Positions 1 to 10,013 of a DNA stretch of 64,000 nucleotides are shown here, one piece after another. Made by a program: the position numbers and the translations under genes. A model generated the notes under the pieces. That model saw only the letters and a program-made list of their open reading frames with translations. It made no database searches and was not told the DNA's origin. The DNA is from Metridium senile (taxonomy: Eukaryota; Cnidaria; Anthozoa; Actiniaria; Metridiidae): contig OX459110.1 of NCBI GenBank assembly GCA_949775045.1, forward strand, positions 6,022,229-6,086,228, given 5' to 3'. How positions within the stretch are numbered: the stretch's first letter is position 1; every line of letters starts with the position of its first letter.

Positions 1-11
1 AGAATATTAGA

Positions 12-72
12 GCATTCTGATAAATGCGCAAGATTTTATTTAGAAAAAACTACAAAATCCTACCCAGAATGC
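12..72. other. 8-bp inverted repeat GCATTCTG / CAGAATGC
   Basis: GCATTCTG (monomer 12-19) and CAGAATGC (65-72) are exact reverse complements separated by 45 bases holding the T4, A6 and A4 tracts. The arms are kept in most monomers; ccaag (65) and cccgg (66) variants and the S deletion damage the right arm. A second, shorter dyad, AGAAT...ATTCT (1-5 and 14-18), shares the left arm. In single-stranded DNA or RNA either hairpin could form. Biological use is unknown. Confidence 0.6.
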
Positions 73-136
73 AATATGCCCTATAGGGTGATGTGAAAAT
101 GTGTCAAAAAGATCGGGGTTTTCAGCTCAAAATTTT
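34..136. other. Phased A/T tracts (predicted curved DNA)
   Basis: Tract centres in the reference monomer lie at 35.5 (T4), 46.5 (A6), 55.5 (A4), 97.5 (A4), 108 (A5), 120.5 (T4) and 132.5 (A4T4). Spacings are 11, 9, 42 (four turns), 10.5, 12.5 and 12 bp, close to the 10.5-bp helical repeat. Runs of A/T in phase with the helix are known to bend DNA and are common in satellites that position nucleosomes. The bend itself is inferred. Confidence 0.55.
79..88. other. 10-bp palindrome CCCTATAGGG, present in most monomers
   Basis: This is a perfect self-complementary 10-mer at monomer positions 79-88. Two perfect forms exist in the array: CCCTATAGGG, typical of N, C, A and P monomers, and CTCTATAGAG, in a subset of T monomers (first near 4745, last near 39365). 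Both members of base pair 80/87 change together. A one-mismatch intermediate, CCCTATAGAG, is the usual state in V and most T monomers. The S deletion ends just before this element and leaves it whole. It could bind a dimeric protein or form a small cruciform; neither is shown by sequence alone. Confidence 0.8.
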
Positions 137-758
137 CGCCTAGACCCTGTGAGTAATGTCTGAGAATATTAGAGCATTCTGATAAATGCGTAAGATTTTA
201 TTTAGAAAAAACTACAAAATCCTACCCAGAATGCAATATGCCCTATAGAGTGATCTGAAAATGTGTCAAAAAGATCGGGGTTTTCGGTACAAAATTTTCG
301 CCTAGACCCTGTGAGTAATGTCTGAGAATATTAGAGCATTCTGATAAATGTGCAAGATTTCATTTAGAAAAAACTACAAAATCCTACCCAGAATGCAATA
401 TGCCCTATAGAGTGATCTGAAAATGTGTCAAAAAGATCGGGGTTTTCAGCTCAAAATTTTCGCCTAGACCCTGTGAGTAATGTCTGAGAATATTAGAGCA
501 TTCTGATAAATGCGTAAGATTTTATTTAGAAAAAACTACAAAATCCTACCCAGAATGCAATATGCCCTATAGAGTGACCTGAAAATGTGTCAAAAAGATC
601 GGGGTTTTCGGCACAAAATTTTCGCCTAGACCCTGTGAGTAATATCTGAGAATATTAGAGCATTCTGATACATGCGCAAGATTTTATTTAGAAAAAACTA
701 CAAAATCCTACCCAGAATGCAATATGCCCTATAGGGTGATGTGAAAATGTGTCAAAAA

Positions 759-775
759 GTTCGGGGTTTTCGGCA
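759..775 (+). other. CENP-B-box-like 17-mer (weak match)
   Basis: The 17 bases from 759 match the core CENP-B box pattern NTTCGNNNNANNCGGGN at 7 of 9 fixed positions: TTCG and CGG are present, while the central A is T and the last fixed G is C. The same string recurs wherever gttcgggg is followed by cggcac, that is in most A and P monomers. Monomers with gatcgggg match at only 6 of 9. The 2-mismatch fit could be chance. This is an example position, not the only one. Confidence 0.3.
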
Positions 776-1134
776 CAAAATTTTTGACTAGACGCTGTGA
801 GTAATGTCTGAGAAAATTAGAGTATTCTGATAAATGCGCAAGATTTTATTTAGAAAAAACTACAAAATCCTACCCAGAATGCAATATGCCCTATAGGGTG
901 ATCTGAAAATGTGTAAAAAAGTTCGGGGTTTTCGGCACAAAATGTTTGCCTAGACCCTGTGAGTAATGTCTGAGAATATTAGAACATTCTGATAAATGTG
1001 CAAGATTTCATTTAGAAAAAACTACAAAATCCTACCCAGAATGCAATATGCCCTATAGAGTGATCTGAAAATGTGTCAAAAAGATCGGGGTTTTCAGCTC
1101 AAAATTTTCGCCTAGACCCTGTGAGTAATGTCTG

Positions 1135-1287
1135 AGAATATTAGAGCATTCTGATAAATGCGCAAGATTTTAATTAGAAAAAACTACAAAATCTTACCCA
1201 GAATGCAATAGGGTGATGTGAAAATGTGTCAAAAAGATCGGGGTTTTCGGCACAAAATTTTTGCCTAGACGCTGTGAGTAATGTCTG
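1135..1287 (+). repeat. 153-bp monomer with 9-bp deletion
   Basis: An N-class monomer in which gcaata is joined directly to gggtg near 1210, losing nine bases that include half of the CCCTATAGGG palindrome. The lost segment lies between two ata triplets, which suggests replication slippage between short direct repeats. It is the only copy of this deletion I saw in the window, so it has not spread. Confidence 0.92.
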
Positions 1288-1773
1288 AGAAAATTAGAGC
1301 ATTCTGATAAATGCGCAAGATTTTATTTAGAAAAAACTACAAAATCCTACCCAGAATGCAATATGCCCTATAGGGTGATCTGAAAATGTGTAAAAAAGTT
1401 CGGGGTTTTCGGCACAAAATGTTCGCCTAGACCCTGTGAGTAATGTCTGAGAATATTAGAACATTCTGATAAATGTGCAAGATTTCATTTAGAAAAAACT
1501 ACAAAATCCTACCCAGAATGCAATATGCCCTATAGAGTGATCTGAAAATGTGTCAAAAAGATCGGGGTTTTCAGCTCAAAATTTTCGCCTAGACCCTGTG
1601 AGTAATGTCTGAGAATATTAGAGCATTCTGATAAATGCACAAGATTTTAATTAGAAAAAACTACAAAATCTTACCCAGAATGCAATATGCCCTATAGAGT
1701 GATCTGAAAATGTGTCAAAAAGATCGGGGTTTTCAGCTCAAAATTTTCGCCTAGACCCTGTGAGTAATGTCTG

Positions 1774-1928
1774 AGAATATTAGAGCATTCTGATAAATGC
1801 GCAAGATTTTATTTAGAAAAAACTACAAAATATTACCCAGTATGCCCTATAGGGTGATATGAAAATGTGTCAAAAAGATCGGAGTTTTCGGCACAAAATG
1901 TTCGCCTAGACCCTGTGAGTAATGTCTG
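1774..1928 (+). repeat. S monomer (155 bp), copy 1
   Basis: First of nine S monomers. S lacks seven bases between cccag and tatgccc compared with the 162-bp form. It carries linked changes: aaatattaccc in place of aaatcctaccc, gatatgaaaa in place of gatctgaaaa, and cggagtttt in place of cggggtttt. This copy ends with cggcacaaaatgttcgcc, unlike later S copies, which have cagcac. Confidence 0.95.
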
Positions 1929-2414
1929 AGAATATTAGAGCATTCTGATAAATGTGCAAGATTTCATTTAGAAAAAACTACAAAATCCTACCCAGAATGC
2001 AATTTGCCCTATAGAGTGATCTGAAAATGTGTCAAAAAGATCGGGGTTTTCAGCTCAAAATTTTCGCCTAGACCCTGTGAGTAATGTCTGAGAATATTAG
2101 AGCATTCTGATAAATGCGCAAGATTGTATTTAGAAAAAACTACAAAATCCTACCCAGAATGCAATATGCCCTATAGGGTGATCTGAAAATGTGTCAAAAA
2201 GATCGGGGTTTTCGGCACAAAATTTTCGCCTAGACCCTGTGAGTAATGTCTGAGAATATTAGAGCATTCTGATAAATGTGCAAGATTTCATTTAGAAAAA
2301 ACTACAAAATCCTACCAAGAATGCAATATGCCCTATAGAGTGATCTGAAAATGTGTCAAAAAGATCGGGGTTTTCAGCTCAAAATTTTCGCCTAGACCCT
2401 GTGAGTAATGTCTG
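1774..2414 (+). repeat. 641-bp duplication, left copy (S-T-g-T1)
   Basis: Four monomers: S, a T monomer with caatttgcc, a monomer with the rare agattgtatt, and a T monomer with ccaag. The same order and the same rare variants return at 2415-3048. Unit length is 4 x 162 minus 7 because of the S deletion. I saw no difference between the copies other than the deletion at the end of the right copy. Such close match points to a recent duplication or an assembly duplication. Confidence 0.93.
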
Positions 2415-2569
2415 AGAATATTAGAGCATTCTGATAAATGCGCAAGATTTTATTTAGAAAAAACTACAAAATATTACCCAGTATGCCCTATAGGGTGATA
2501 TGAAAATGTGTCAAAAAGATCGGAGTTTTCGGCACAAAATGTTCGCCTAGACCCTGTGAGTAATGTCTG
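2415..2569 (+). repeat. S monomer (155 bp), copy 2
   Basis: Reads the same as the S monomer at 1774, of which it is a tandem duplicate 641 bp away. It has the 7-bp deletion, the gatatg and cggag markers, and the cggcac ending. Confidence 0.95.
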
Positions 2570-2893
2570 AGAATATTAGAGCATTCTGATAAATGTGCAA
2601 GATTTCATTTAGAAAAAACTACAAAATCCTACCCAGAATGCAATTTGCCCTATAGAGTGATCTGAAAATGTGTCAAAAAGATCGGGGTTTTCAGCTCAAA
2701 ATTTTCGCCTAGACCCTGTGAGTAATGTCTGAGAATATTAGAGCATTCTGATAAATGCGCAAGATTGTATTTAGAAAAAACTACAAAATCCTACCCAGAA
2801 TGCAATATGCCCTATAGGGTGATCTGAAAATGTGTCAAAAAGATCGGGGTTTTCGGCACAAAATTTTCGCCTAGACCCTGTGAGTAATGTCTG

Positions 2894-3048
2894 AGAATAT
2901 TAGAGCATTCTGATAAATGTGCAAGATTTCATTTAGAAAAAACTACAAAATCCTACCAAGAATGCAATATGCCCTATAGAGTGATCTGAAAATGTGTCAA
3001 AAAGATCGGGGTTTTCAGCTCAAAATTTTCGCCTAGACCCTGTGACTG
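2894..3048 (+). repeat. 155-bp monomer with independent 7-bp deletion
   Basis: The usual tgtgagtaatgtctgag reads tgtgactgag at 3041-3050, a loss of seven bases at the monomer junction. This deletion is unrelated to the S deletion despite the equal size, and I saw it nowhere else. Confidence 0.93.
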
Positions 3049-3210
3049 AGAAAATTAGAGCATTCTGATAAATGCGCAAGATTTTATTTAGAAAAAACTA
3101 CAAAATCCTACTCAGAATGCAATATGCCCTATAGGGTGATCTGAAAATGTGTAAAAAAGTTCGGGGTTTTCGGCACAAAATTTTTGCCTAGACCCTGTGA
3201 GTAATGTCTG

Positions 3211-3372
3211 AGAATATTAGAGCATTCTGATAAATGCGTAAGATTTCATTTAGAAAAAACTACAAAATCCTACCCAGAATGCAATTTGCCCTATAGAGTG
3301 ATCTGAAAATGTGTCAAAAAGATCGGGGTTTTCAGCTCAAAATTTTCGCCTAGACCCTGTGAGTAATGTCTG
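3211..3372 (+). repeat. V/T chimeric monomer
   Basis: The monomer combines the V marker cgtaag (position 29 T) with the T marker tttcattt (position 37 C), which are otherwise on different classes. It then has caatttgcc and the T ending cagctc. The switch must lie within the eight bases between the two markers. A point mutation at position 29 of a T monomer would give the same result. Confidence 0.75.
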
Positions 3373-4829
3373 AGAATATTAGAGCATTCTGATAAATGCG
3401 CAAGATTGTATTTAGAAAAAACTACAAAATCCTACCCAGAATGCAATATGCCCTATAGGGTGATCTGAAAATGTGTCAAAAAGATCGGGGTTTTCGGCAC
3501 AAAATTTTCGCCTAGACCCTGTGAGTAATGTCTGAGAATATTAGAGCATTCTGATAAATGCGCAAGATTTTAATTAGAAAAAACTACAAAATCTTACCCA
3601 GAATGCAATATGCCCTATAGGGTAATGTGAAAATGTGTCAAAAAGATCGGGGTTTTCAGCTCAAATTTTTTGCCTAGACCCTGTGAGTAATGTCTGAGAA
3701 TATTAGAGCATTCTGATAAATGCGTAAGATTTTATTTAGAAACAACTACAAAATCCTACCCGGAATGCAATATGCCCTATAGAGTGATCTGAAAATGTGT
3801 CAAAAAGATCGGGGTTTTCGGCACAAAATTTTTGCCTAGACCCTGTGAGTAATATCTGAGAATATTAGAGCATTCTGATACATGCGCAAGATTTTATTTA
3901 GAAAAAACTACAAAATCCTACCCAGAATGCAATATGCCCTATAGGGTGATGTAAAAATGTGTCAAAAAGATCGGGGTTTTCGGCACAAAATTTTTGCCTA
4001 GACCCTGTGAGTAATGTCTGAGAATATTAGAGCATTCTGATAAATGTGCAAGATTTCATTTAGAAAAAACTACAAAATCCTACCCAGAATGCAATATGCC
4101 CTATAGAGTGATCTGAAAATGTGTCAAAAAGATCGGGGTTTTCAGCTCAAAATTTTTGCCTAGACCCTGTGAGTAATGGCTGAGAATATTAGAGCATTCT
4201 GATAAATGCGCAAGATTTTAATTAGAAAAAACTACAAAATCTTACCCAGAATGCAATATGCCCTATAGGGTGATGTGAAAATGTGTCAAAAAGATCGGGG
4301 TTTTGGGCACAAAATTTTTGCCTAGACGCTGTGAGTAATGTCTGAGAAAATTAGAGCATTCTGATAAATGCGCAAGATTTTATTTAGAAAAAACTACAAA
4401 ATCCTACCCAGAATGCAATATGCCCTATAGGGTGATCTGGAAATGTGTAAAAAAGTTCGGGGTTTTCGGCACAAAATGTTCGCCTAGACCCTGTGAGTAA
4501 TGTCTGAGAATATTAGAGCATTCTGATAAATGCGCAAGATTTTAATTAGAAAAAACTACAAAATCCTACCCAGAATGCAATATGCCCTATAGGGTGATCT
4601 GAAAATGAGTCAAAAAGTTCGGGGTTTAGGCACAAAATTTTCGCCTAGACCCTGTGAGTAATGTCTGAGAATATTAGAGCATTCTGATAAATGTGCAAGA
4701 TTTCATTTAGAAAAAACTACAAAATCCTACCCAGAATGCAATATGCTCTATAGAGTGATCTGAAAATGTGTCAAAAAGATCGGGGTTTTCAGCACAAAAT
4801 TTTCGCCTAGACCCTGTGAGTAATGTCTG

Positions 4830-5639
4830 AGAATATTAGAGCATTCTGATAAATGCGTAAGATTTTATTTAGAAAAAACTACAAAATCCTACCCAGAATG
4901 CAATATGCCCTATAGAGTGATCTGAAAATGTGTCAAAAAGATCGGGGTTTTCGGCACAAAATTTTCGCCTAGACCCTGTGAGTAATATCTGAGAATATTA
5001 GAGCATTCTGATACATGCGCAAGATTTTATTTAGAAAAAACTACAAAATCCTACCCAGAATGCAATATGCCCTATAGGGTGATGTGAAAATGTGTCAAAA
5101 AGATCGGGGTTTTGGGCACAAAATTTTTGCCTAGACGCTGTGAGTAATGTCTGAGAAAATTAGAGCATTCTGATAAATGCGCAAGATTTTATTTAGAAAA
5201 AACTACAAAATCCTACCCAGAATGCAATATGCCCTATAGGGTGATCTGAAAATGTGTAAAAAAGTTCGGGGTTTTCGGCACAAAATGTTCGCCTAGACCC
5301 TGTGAGTAATGTCTGAGAATATTAGAGCATTCTGATAAATGCGCAAGATTTTATTTAGAAAAAACTACAAAATCCTACCCAGAATGCAATATGCCCTATA
5401 GGGTGATCTGAAAATGTGTCAAAAAGTTCGGGGTTTTCGTTACAAAATTTTCGCCTAGACCCTGTGAGTAATGTCTGAGAATATTAGAGCATTCTGATAA
5501 ATGTGCAAGATTTCATTTAGAAAAAACTACAAAATCCTACCCAGAATGCAATATGCTCTATAGAGTGATCTGAAAATGTGTCAAAAAGATCGGGGTTTTC
5601 AGCACAAAATTTTCGCCTAGACCCTGTGAGTAATGTCTG
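4830..5639 (+). repeat. HOR-D 5-mer (V-C-A-P'-T), copy 1
   Basis: Order is V, C (gatgtgaaaa, gggcac), A (agaaaattag), P' with the rare cgttac, then T with CTCTATAGAG and cagcac. The following monomers (V, then C with cagctc, then N) extend the match to about 6050. The same string of markers returns at 21193, 16363 bp away. Confidence 0.9.
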
Positions 5640-8555
5640 AGAATATTAGAGCATTCTGATAAATGCGTAAGATTTTATTTAGAAAAAACTACAAAATCCT
5701 ACCCAGAATGCAATATGCCCTATAGAGTGATCTGAAAATGTGTCAAAAAGATCGGGGTTTTCGGCACAAAATTTTCGCCTAGACCCTGTGAGTAATATCT
5801 GAGAATATTAGAGCATTCTGATACATGCGCAAGATTTTATTTAGAAAAAACTACAAAATCCTACCCAGAATGCAATATGCCCTATAGAGTGATCTGAAAA
5901 TGTGTCAAAAAGATCGGGGTTTTCAGCTCAAAATTTTCGCCTAGACCCTGTGAGTAATGTCTGAGAATATTAGAGCATTCTGATAAATGCGCAAGATTTT
6001 AATTAGAAAAAACTACAAAATCTTACCCAGAATGCAATATGCCCTATAGGGTGATGTGAAAATGTGTCAAAAAGATCGGGGTTTTCGGCACAAAATTTTC
6101 GCCTAGACGCTGTGAGTAATGTCTGAGAAAATTAGAGCATTCTGATAAATGCGCAAGATTTTATTTAGAAAAAACTACAAAATCCTACTCAGAATGCAAT
6201 ATGCCCTATAGGGTGATCTGAAAATGTGTAAAAAAGTTCGGGGTTTTCGGCACAAAATTTTTGCCTAGACCCTGTGAGTAATGTCTGAGAATATTAGAGC
6301 ATTCTGATAAATGCGCAAGATTTTATTTAGAAAAAACTACAAAATCCTACCCAGAATGCAATATGCCCTATAGGGTGATCTGAAAATGTGTAAAAAAGTT
6401 CGGGGTTTTCGGCACAAAATTTTCGCCTACACCCTGTGAGTAATGTCTGAGAATATTAGAGCATTCTGATAAATGTGCAAGATTTCATTTAGAAAAAACT
6501 ACAAAATCCTACCGAGAATGCAATATGCCCTATAGAGTGATCTGAAAATGTGTCAAAAAGATCGGGGTTTTCGGCACAAAATTTTTGCCTAGACCCTGTG
6601 AGTAATATCTGAGAATATTAGAGCATTCTGATACATGCGCAAGATTTTATTTAGAAAAAACTACAAAATCCTACCCAGAATGCAATATGCCCTATAGGGT
6701 GATGTAAAAATGTGTCAAAAAGATCGGGGTTTTCGGCACAAAATTTTTGCCTAGACCCTGTGAGTAATGTCTGAGAATATTAGAGCATTCTGATAAATGT
6801 GCAAGATTTCATTTAGAAAAAACTACAAAATCCTACCCAGAATGCAATATGCCCTATAGAGTGATCTGAAAATGTGTCAAAAAGATCGGGGTTTTCAGCT
6901 CAAAATTTTCGCCTAGACCCTGTGAGTAATGTCTGAGAATATTAGAGCATTCTGATAAATGCGCAAGATTTTATTTAGAAAAAACTACAAAATCCTACCC
7001 AGAATGCAATATGCCCTATAGGGTGATCTGAAAATGTGTAAAAAAGTTCGGGGTTTTCGGCACAAAATGTTCGCCTAGACCCTGTGAGTAATGTCTGAGA
7101 ATATTAGAGCATTCTGATAAATGCGCAAGATTTTAATTAGAAAAAACTACAAAATCCTACCCAGAATGCAATATGCCCTATAGGGTGATCTGAAAATGTG
7201 TCAAAAAGTTCGGGGTTTTCGGCACAAAATTTTCGCCTAGACCCTGTGAGTAATGTCTGAGAATATTAGAGCATTCTGATAAATGTGCAAGATTTCATTT
7301 AGAAAAAACTACAAAATCCTACCCAGAATGCAATATGCTCTATAGAGTGATCTGAAAATGTGTCAAAAAGATCGGGGTTTTCAGCTCAAAATTTTCGCCT
7401 AGACCCTGTGAGTAATGTCTGAGAATATTAGAGCATTCTGATAAATGCGTAAGATTTTATTTAGAAAAAACTACAAAATCCTACCCAGAATGCAATATGC
7501 CCTATAGAGTGATCTGAAAATGTGTCAAAAAGATCGGGGTTTTCAGCTCAAAATTTTCGCCTAGACCCTGTGAGTAATGTCTGAGAATATTAGAGCATTC
7601 TGATACATGCGCAAGATTTTATTTAGAAAAAACTACAAAATCCTACCCAGAATGCAATATGCCCTATAGGGTGATGTAAAAATGTGTCAAAAAGATCGGG
7701 GTTTTCGGCACAAAATTTTTGCCTAGACCCTGTGAGTAATGTCTGAGAATATTAGAGCATTCTGATAAATGTGCAAGATTTCATTTAGAAAAAACTACAA
7801 AATCCTACCAAGAATGCAATATGCCCTATAGAGTGATCTGAAAATGTGTCAAAAAGATCGGGGTTTTCAGCTCAAAATTTTCGCCTAGACCCTGTGAGTA
7901 ATGTCTGAGAATATTAGAGCATTCTGATAAATGCGCAAGATTTTAATTAGAAAAAACTACAAAATCTTACCCAGAATGCAATATGCCCTATAGGGTGATG
8001 TGAAAATGTGTCAAAAAGATCGGGGTTTTCGGCACAAAATTTTCGCCTAGACGCTGTGAGTAATGTCTGAGAAAATTAGAGCATTCTGATAAATGCGCAA
8101 GATTTTATTTAGAAAAAACTACAAAATCCTACTCAGAATGCAATATGCCCTATAGGGTGATCTGAAAATGTGTAAAAAAGTTCGGGGTTTTCGGCACAAA
8201 ATTTTTGCCTAGACCCTGTGAGTAATGTCTGAGAATATTAGAGCATTCTGATAAATGCGCAAGATTTTATTTAGAAAAAACTACAAAATCCTACCCAGAA
8301 TGCAATATGCCCTATAGGGTGATCTGAAAATGTGTAAAAAAGTTCGGGGTTTTCGGCACAAAATTTTCGCCTAGACCCTGTGAGTAATGTCTGAGAATAT
8401 TAGAGCATTCTGATAAATGTGCAAGATTTCATTTAGAAAAAACTACAAAATCCTACCCAGAATGCAATATGCCCTATAGAGTGATCTGAAAATGTGTCAA
8501 AAAGATCGGGGTTTTCAGCTCAAATTTTTTGCCTAGACCCTGTGAGTAATGTCTG

Positions 8556-9041
8556 AGAATATTAGAGCATTCTGATAAATGCGTAAGAATTTATTTAGAA
8601 ACAACTACAAAATCCTACCCGGAATGCAATATGCCCTATAGAGTGATCTGAAAATGTGTCAAAAAGATCGGGGTTTTCGGCACAAAATTTTTGCCTAGAC
8701 CCTGTGAGTAATATCTGAGAATATTAGAGCATTCTGATACATGCGCAAGATTTTATTTAGAAAAAACTACAAAATCCTACCCAGAATGCAATATGCCCTA
8801 TAGGGTGATGTAAAAATGTGTCAAAAAGTTCGGGGTTTTCGGCACAAAATTTTTGCCTAGACCCTGTGAGTAATGTCTGAGAATATTAGAGCATTCTGAT
8901 AAATGCGCAAGATTTTATTTAGAAAAAACTACAAAATCCTACCCAGAATGCAATATGCCCTATAGAGTGATCTGAAAATGTGTCAAAAAGATCGGGGTTT
9001 TCAGCTCAAATTTTTTGCCTAGACCCTGTGAGTAATGTCTG
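8556..9041 (+). repeat. 486-bp tandem duplication, left copy
   Basis: Starts with a V monomer holding the rare aagaatttatt, aaacaac and cccgg variants, then C, then a third monomer that begins like P' (gcgcaag with ttttattt) and ends like T (agagtgatctg, cagctcaaattttttgcc). The same V and C return at 9042-9365. The third monomer is the crossover product: its end matches the T monomer at 8394-8555. Confidence 0.88.
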
Positions 9042-9365
9042 AGAATATTAGAGCATTCTGATAAATGCGTAAGAATTTATTTAGAAACAACTACAAAATC
9101 CTACCCGGAATGCAATATGCCCTATAGAGTGATCTGAAAATGTGTCAAAAAGATCGGGGTTTTCGGCACAAAATTTTTGCCTAGACCCTGTGAGTAATAT
9201 CTGAGAATATTAGAGCATTCTGATACATGCGCAAGATTTTATTTAGAAAAAACTACAAAATCCTACCCAGAATGCAATATGCCCTATAGGGTGATGTAAA
9301 AATGTGTCAAAAAGATCGGGGTTTTCGGCACAAAATTTTTGCCTAGACCCTGTGAGTAATGTCTG
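9042..9365 (+). repeat. 486-bp tandem duplication, right copy (V-C)
   Basis: V with aagaatttatt, aaacaac and cccgg, followed by C. It differs from the left copy at the C monomer, which has aaaaagatcgggg here and aaaaagttcgggg on the left. The step is 486 bp, three monomers. Confidence 0.88.
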
Positions 9366-9689
9366 AGAATATTAGAGCATTCTGATAAATGTGCAAGATT
9401 TCATTTAGAAAAAACTACAAAATCCTACCCAGAATGCAATATGCCCTATAGAGTGATCTGAAAATGTGTCAAAAAGATCGGGGTTTTCAGCTCAAAATTT
9501 TCGCCTAGACCCTGTGAGTAATGTCTGAGAATATTAGAGCATTCTGATAAATGCGCAAGATTTTAATTAGAAAAAACTACAAAATCTTACCCAGAATGCA
9601 ATATGCCCTATAGGGTGATGTGAAAATGTGTCAAAAAGATCGGGGTTTTGGACACAAAATTTTTGCCTAGACGCTGTGAGTAATGTCTG

Positions 9690-9851
9690 AGAAAATTAGA
9701 GCATTCTGATAAATGCGCAAGATTTTATTTAGAAAAAACTACAAAATCCTACCCAGAATGCAATATGCCCTATAGGGTGATCTGAAAATGTGTAAAAAAG
9801 TTCGGGGTTTTCGGCACAAAATGTTCGCCTAGACCCTGTGAGTAATGTCTG
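9690..9851 (+). repeat. Class A monomer (example)
   Basis: Class A begins agaaaattag (T to A at position 5). It has gcgcaag, ttttattt, gggtgatctg and gtgtaaaaaagttcgggg (A at 105, T at 112). It nearly always follows a monomer that ends gacgctg. Subtypes carry cctactcag or cctacccag, and aaaatgttcgcc or aaaatttttgcc. A monomers carry the best CENP-B-box-like string. Confidence 0.9.
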
Positions 9852-10013
9852 AGAATATTAGAGCATTCTGATAAATGCGCAAGATTTTAATTAGAAAAAA
9901 CTACAAAATCCTACCCAGAATGCAATATGCCCTATAGGGTGATCTGAAAATGTGTCAAAAAGTTCGGGGTTTTCGGCACAAAATTTTCGCCTAGACCCTG
10001 TGAGTAATGTCTG
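9852..10013 (+). repeat. Class P monomer (example)
   Basis: Class P has ttaattag like N but cctaccc rather than cttaccc, with gggtgatctg, caaaaagttcgggg and cggcacaaaattttcgcc. A variant called P' here has ttttattt and sometimes cgttac. P looks like an N start joined to an A-like end. Confidence 0.85.

Larger units (their letters stand above)
1..162 (+). repeat. Reference monomer (first copy)
   Basis: This copy sets the monomer coordinates used elsewhere. Landmarks are: agaatattag 1-10; TGCGCA palindrome 25-30; ttttattt 34-41; A6 tract 44-49; cctaccc 59-65; cagaatgc 65-72; CCCTATAGGG 79-88; gatgtgaaaa 90-99; caaaaagatcgggg 105-118; cagctc or cggcac 123-128; AAAATTTT 129-136; gcctagaccctg 138-149; gtaatgtctg 153-162. 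G+C is 59 of 162. All six frames contain stops, for example TGA at 94-96 and TAA at 154-156 in frame 1. The start is arbitrary because the array is tandem; it follows the window edge. Confidence 0.97.
2415..3048 (+). repeat. 641-bp duplication, right copy (634 bp)
   Basis: Repeats S, T (caatttgcc), agattgtatt and T (ccaag) monomers of the left copy. It is 7 bp shorter because its last monomer lost seven bases. The caatttgcc and agattgtatt pair also returns once more at about 3211-3534, next to different neighbours. Confidence 0.93.

Noticed and set aside
79..88. TATA-type promoter in ccctatagggtg
   Set aside because: CTATAG is short, present in nearly every monomer, and has no supporting elements. 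I treat it as a palindrome only.
115..136. Rho-independent terminator around cggggttttc and AAAATTTT
   Set aside because: There is no stable GC-rich stem before the T-run, and the context is a eukaryote-like satellite.
1..162. Primate alpha satellite or Arabidopsis-type centromere repeat
   Set aside because: Length (162 against about 171 and 178) and landmark sequences do not fit what I know of those families.
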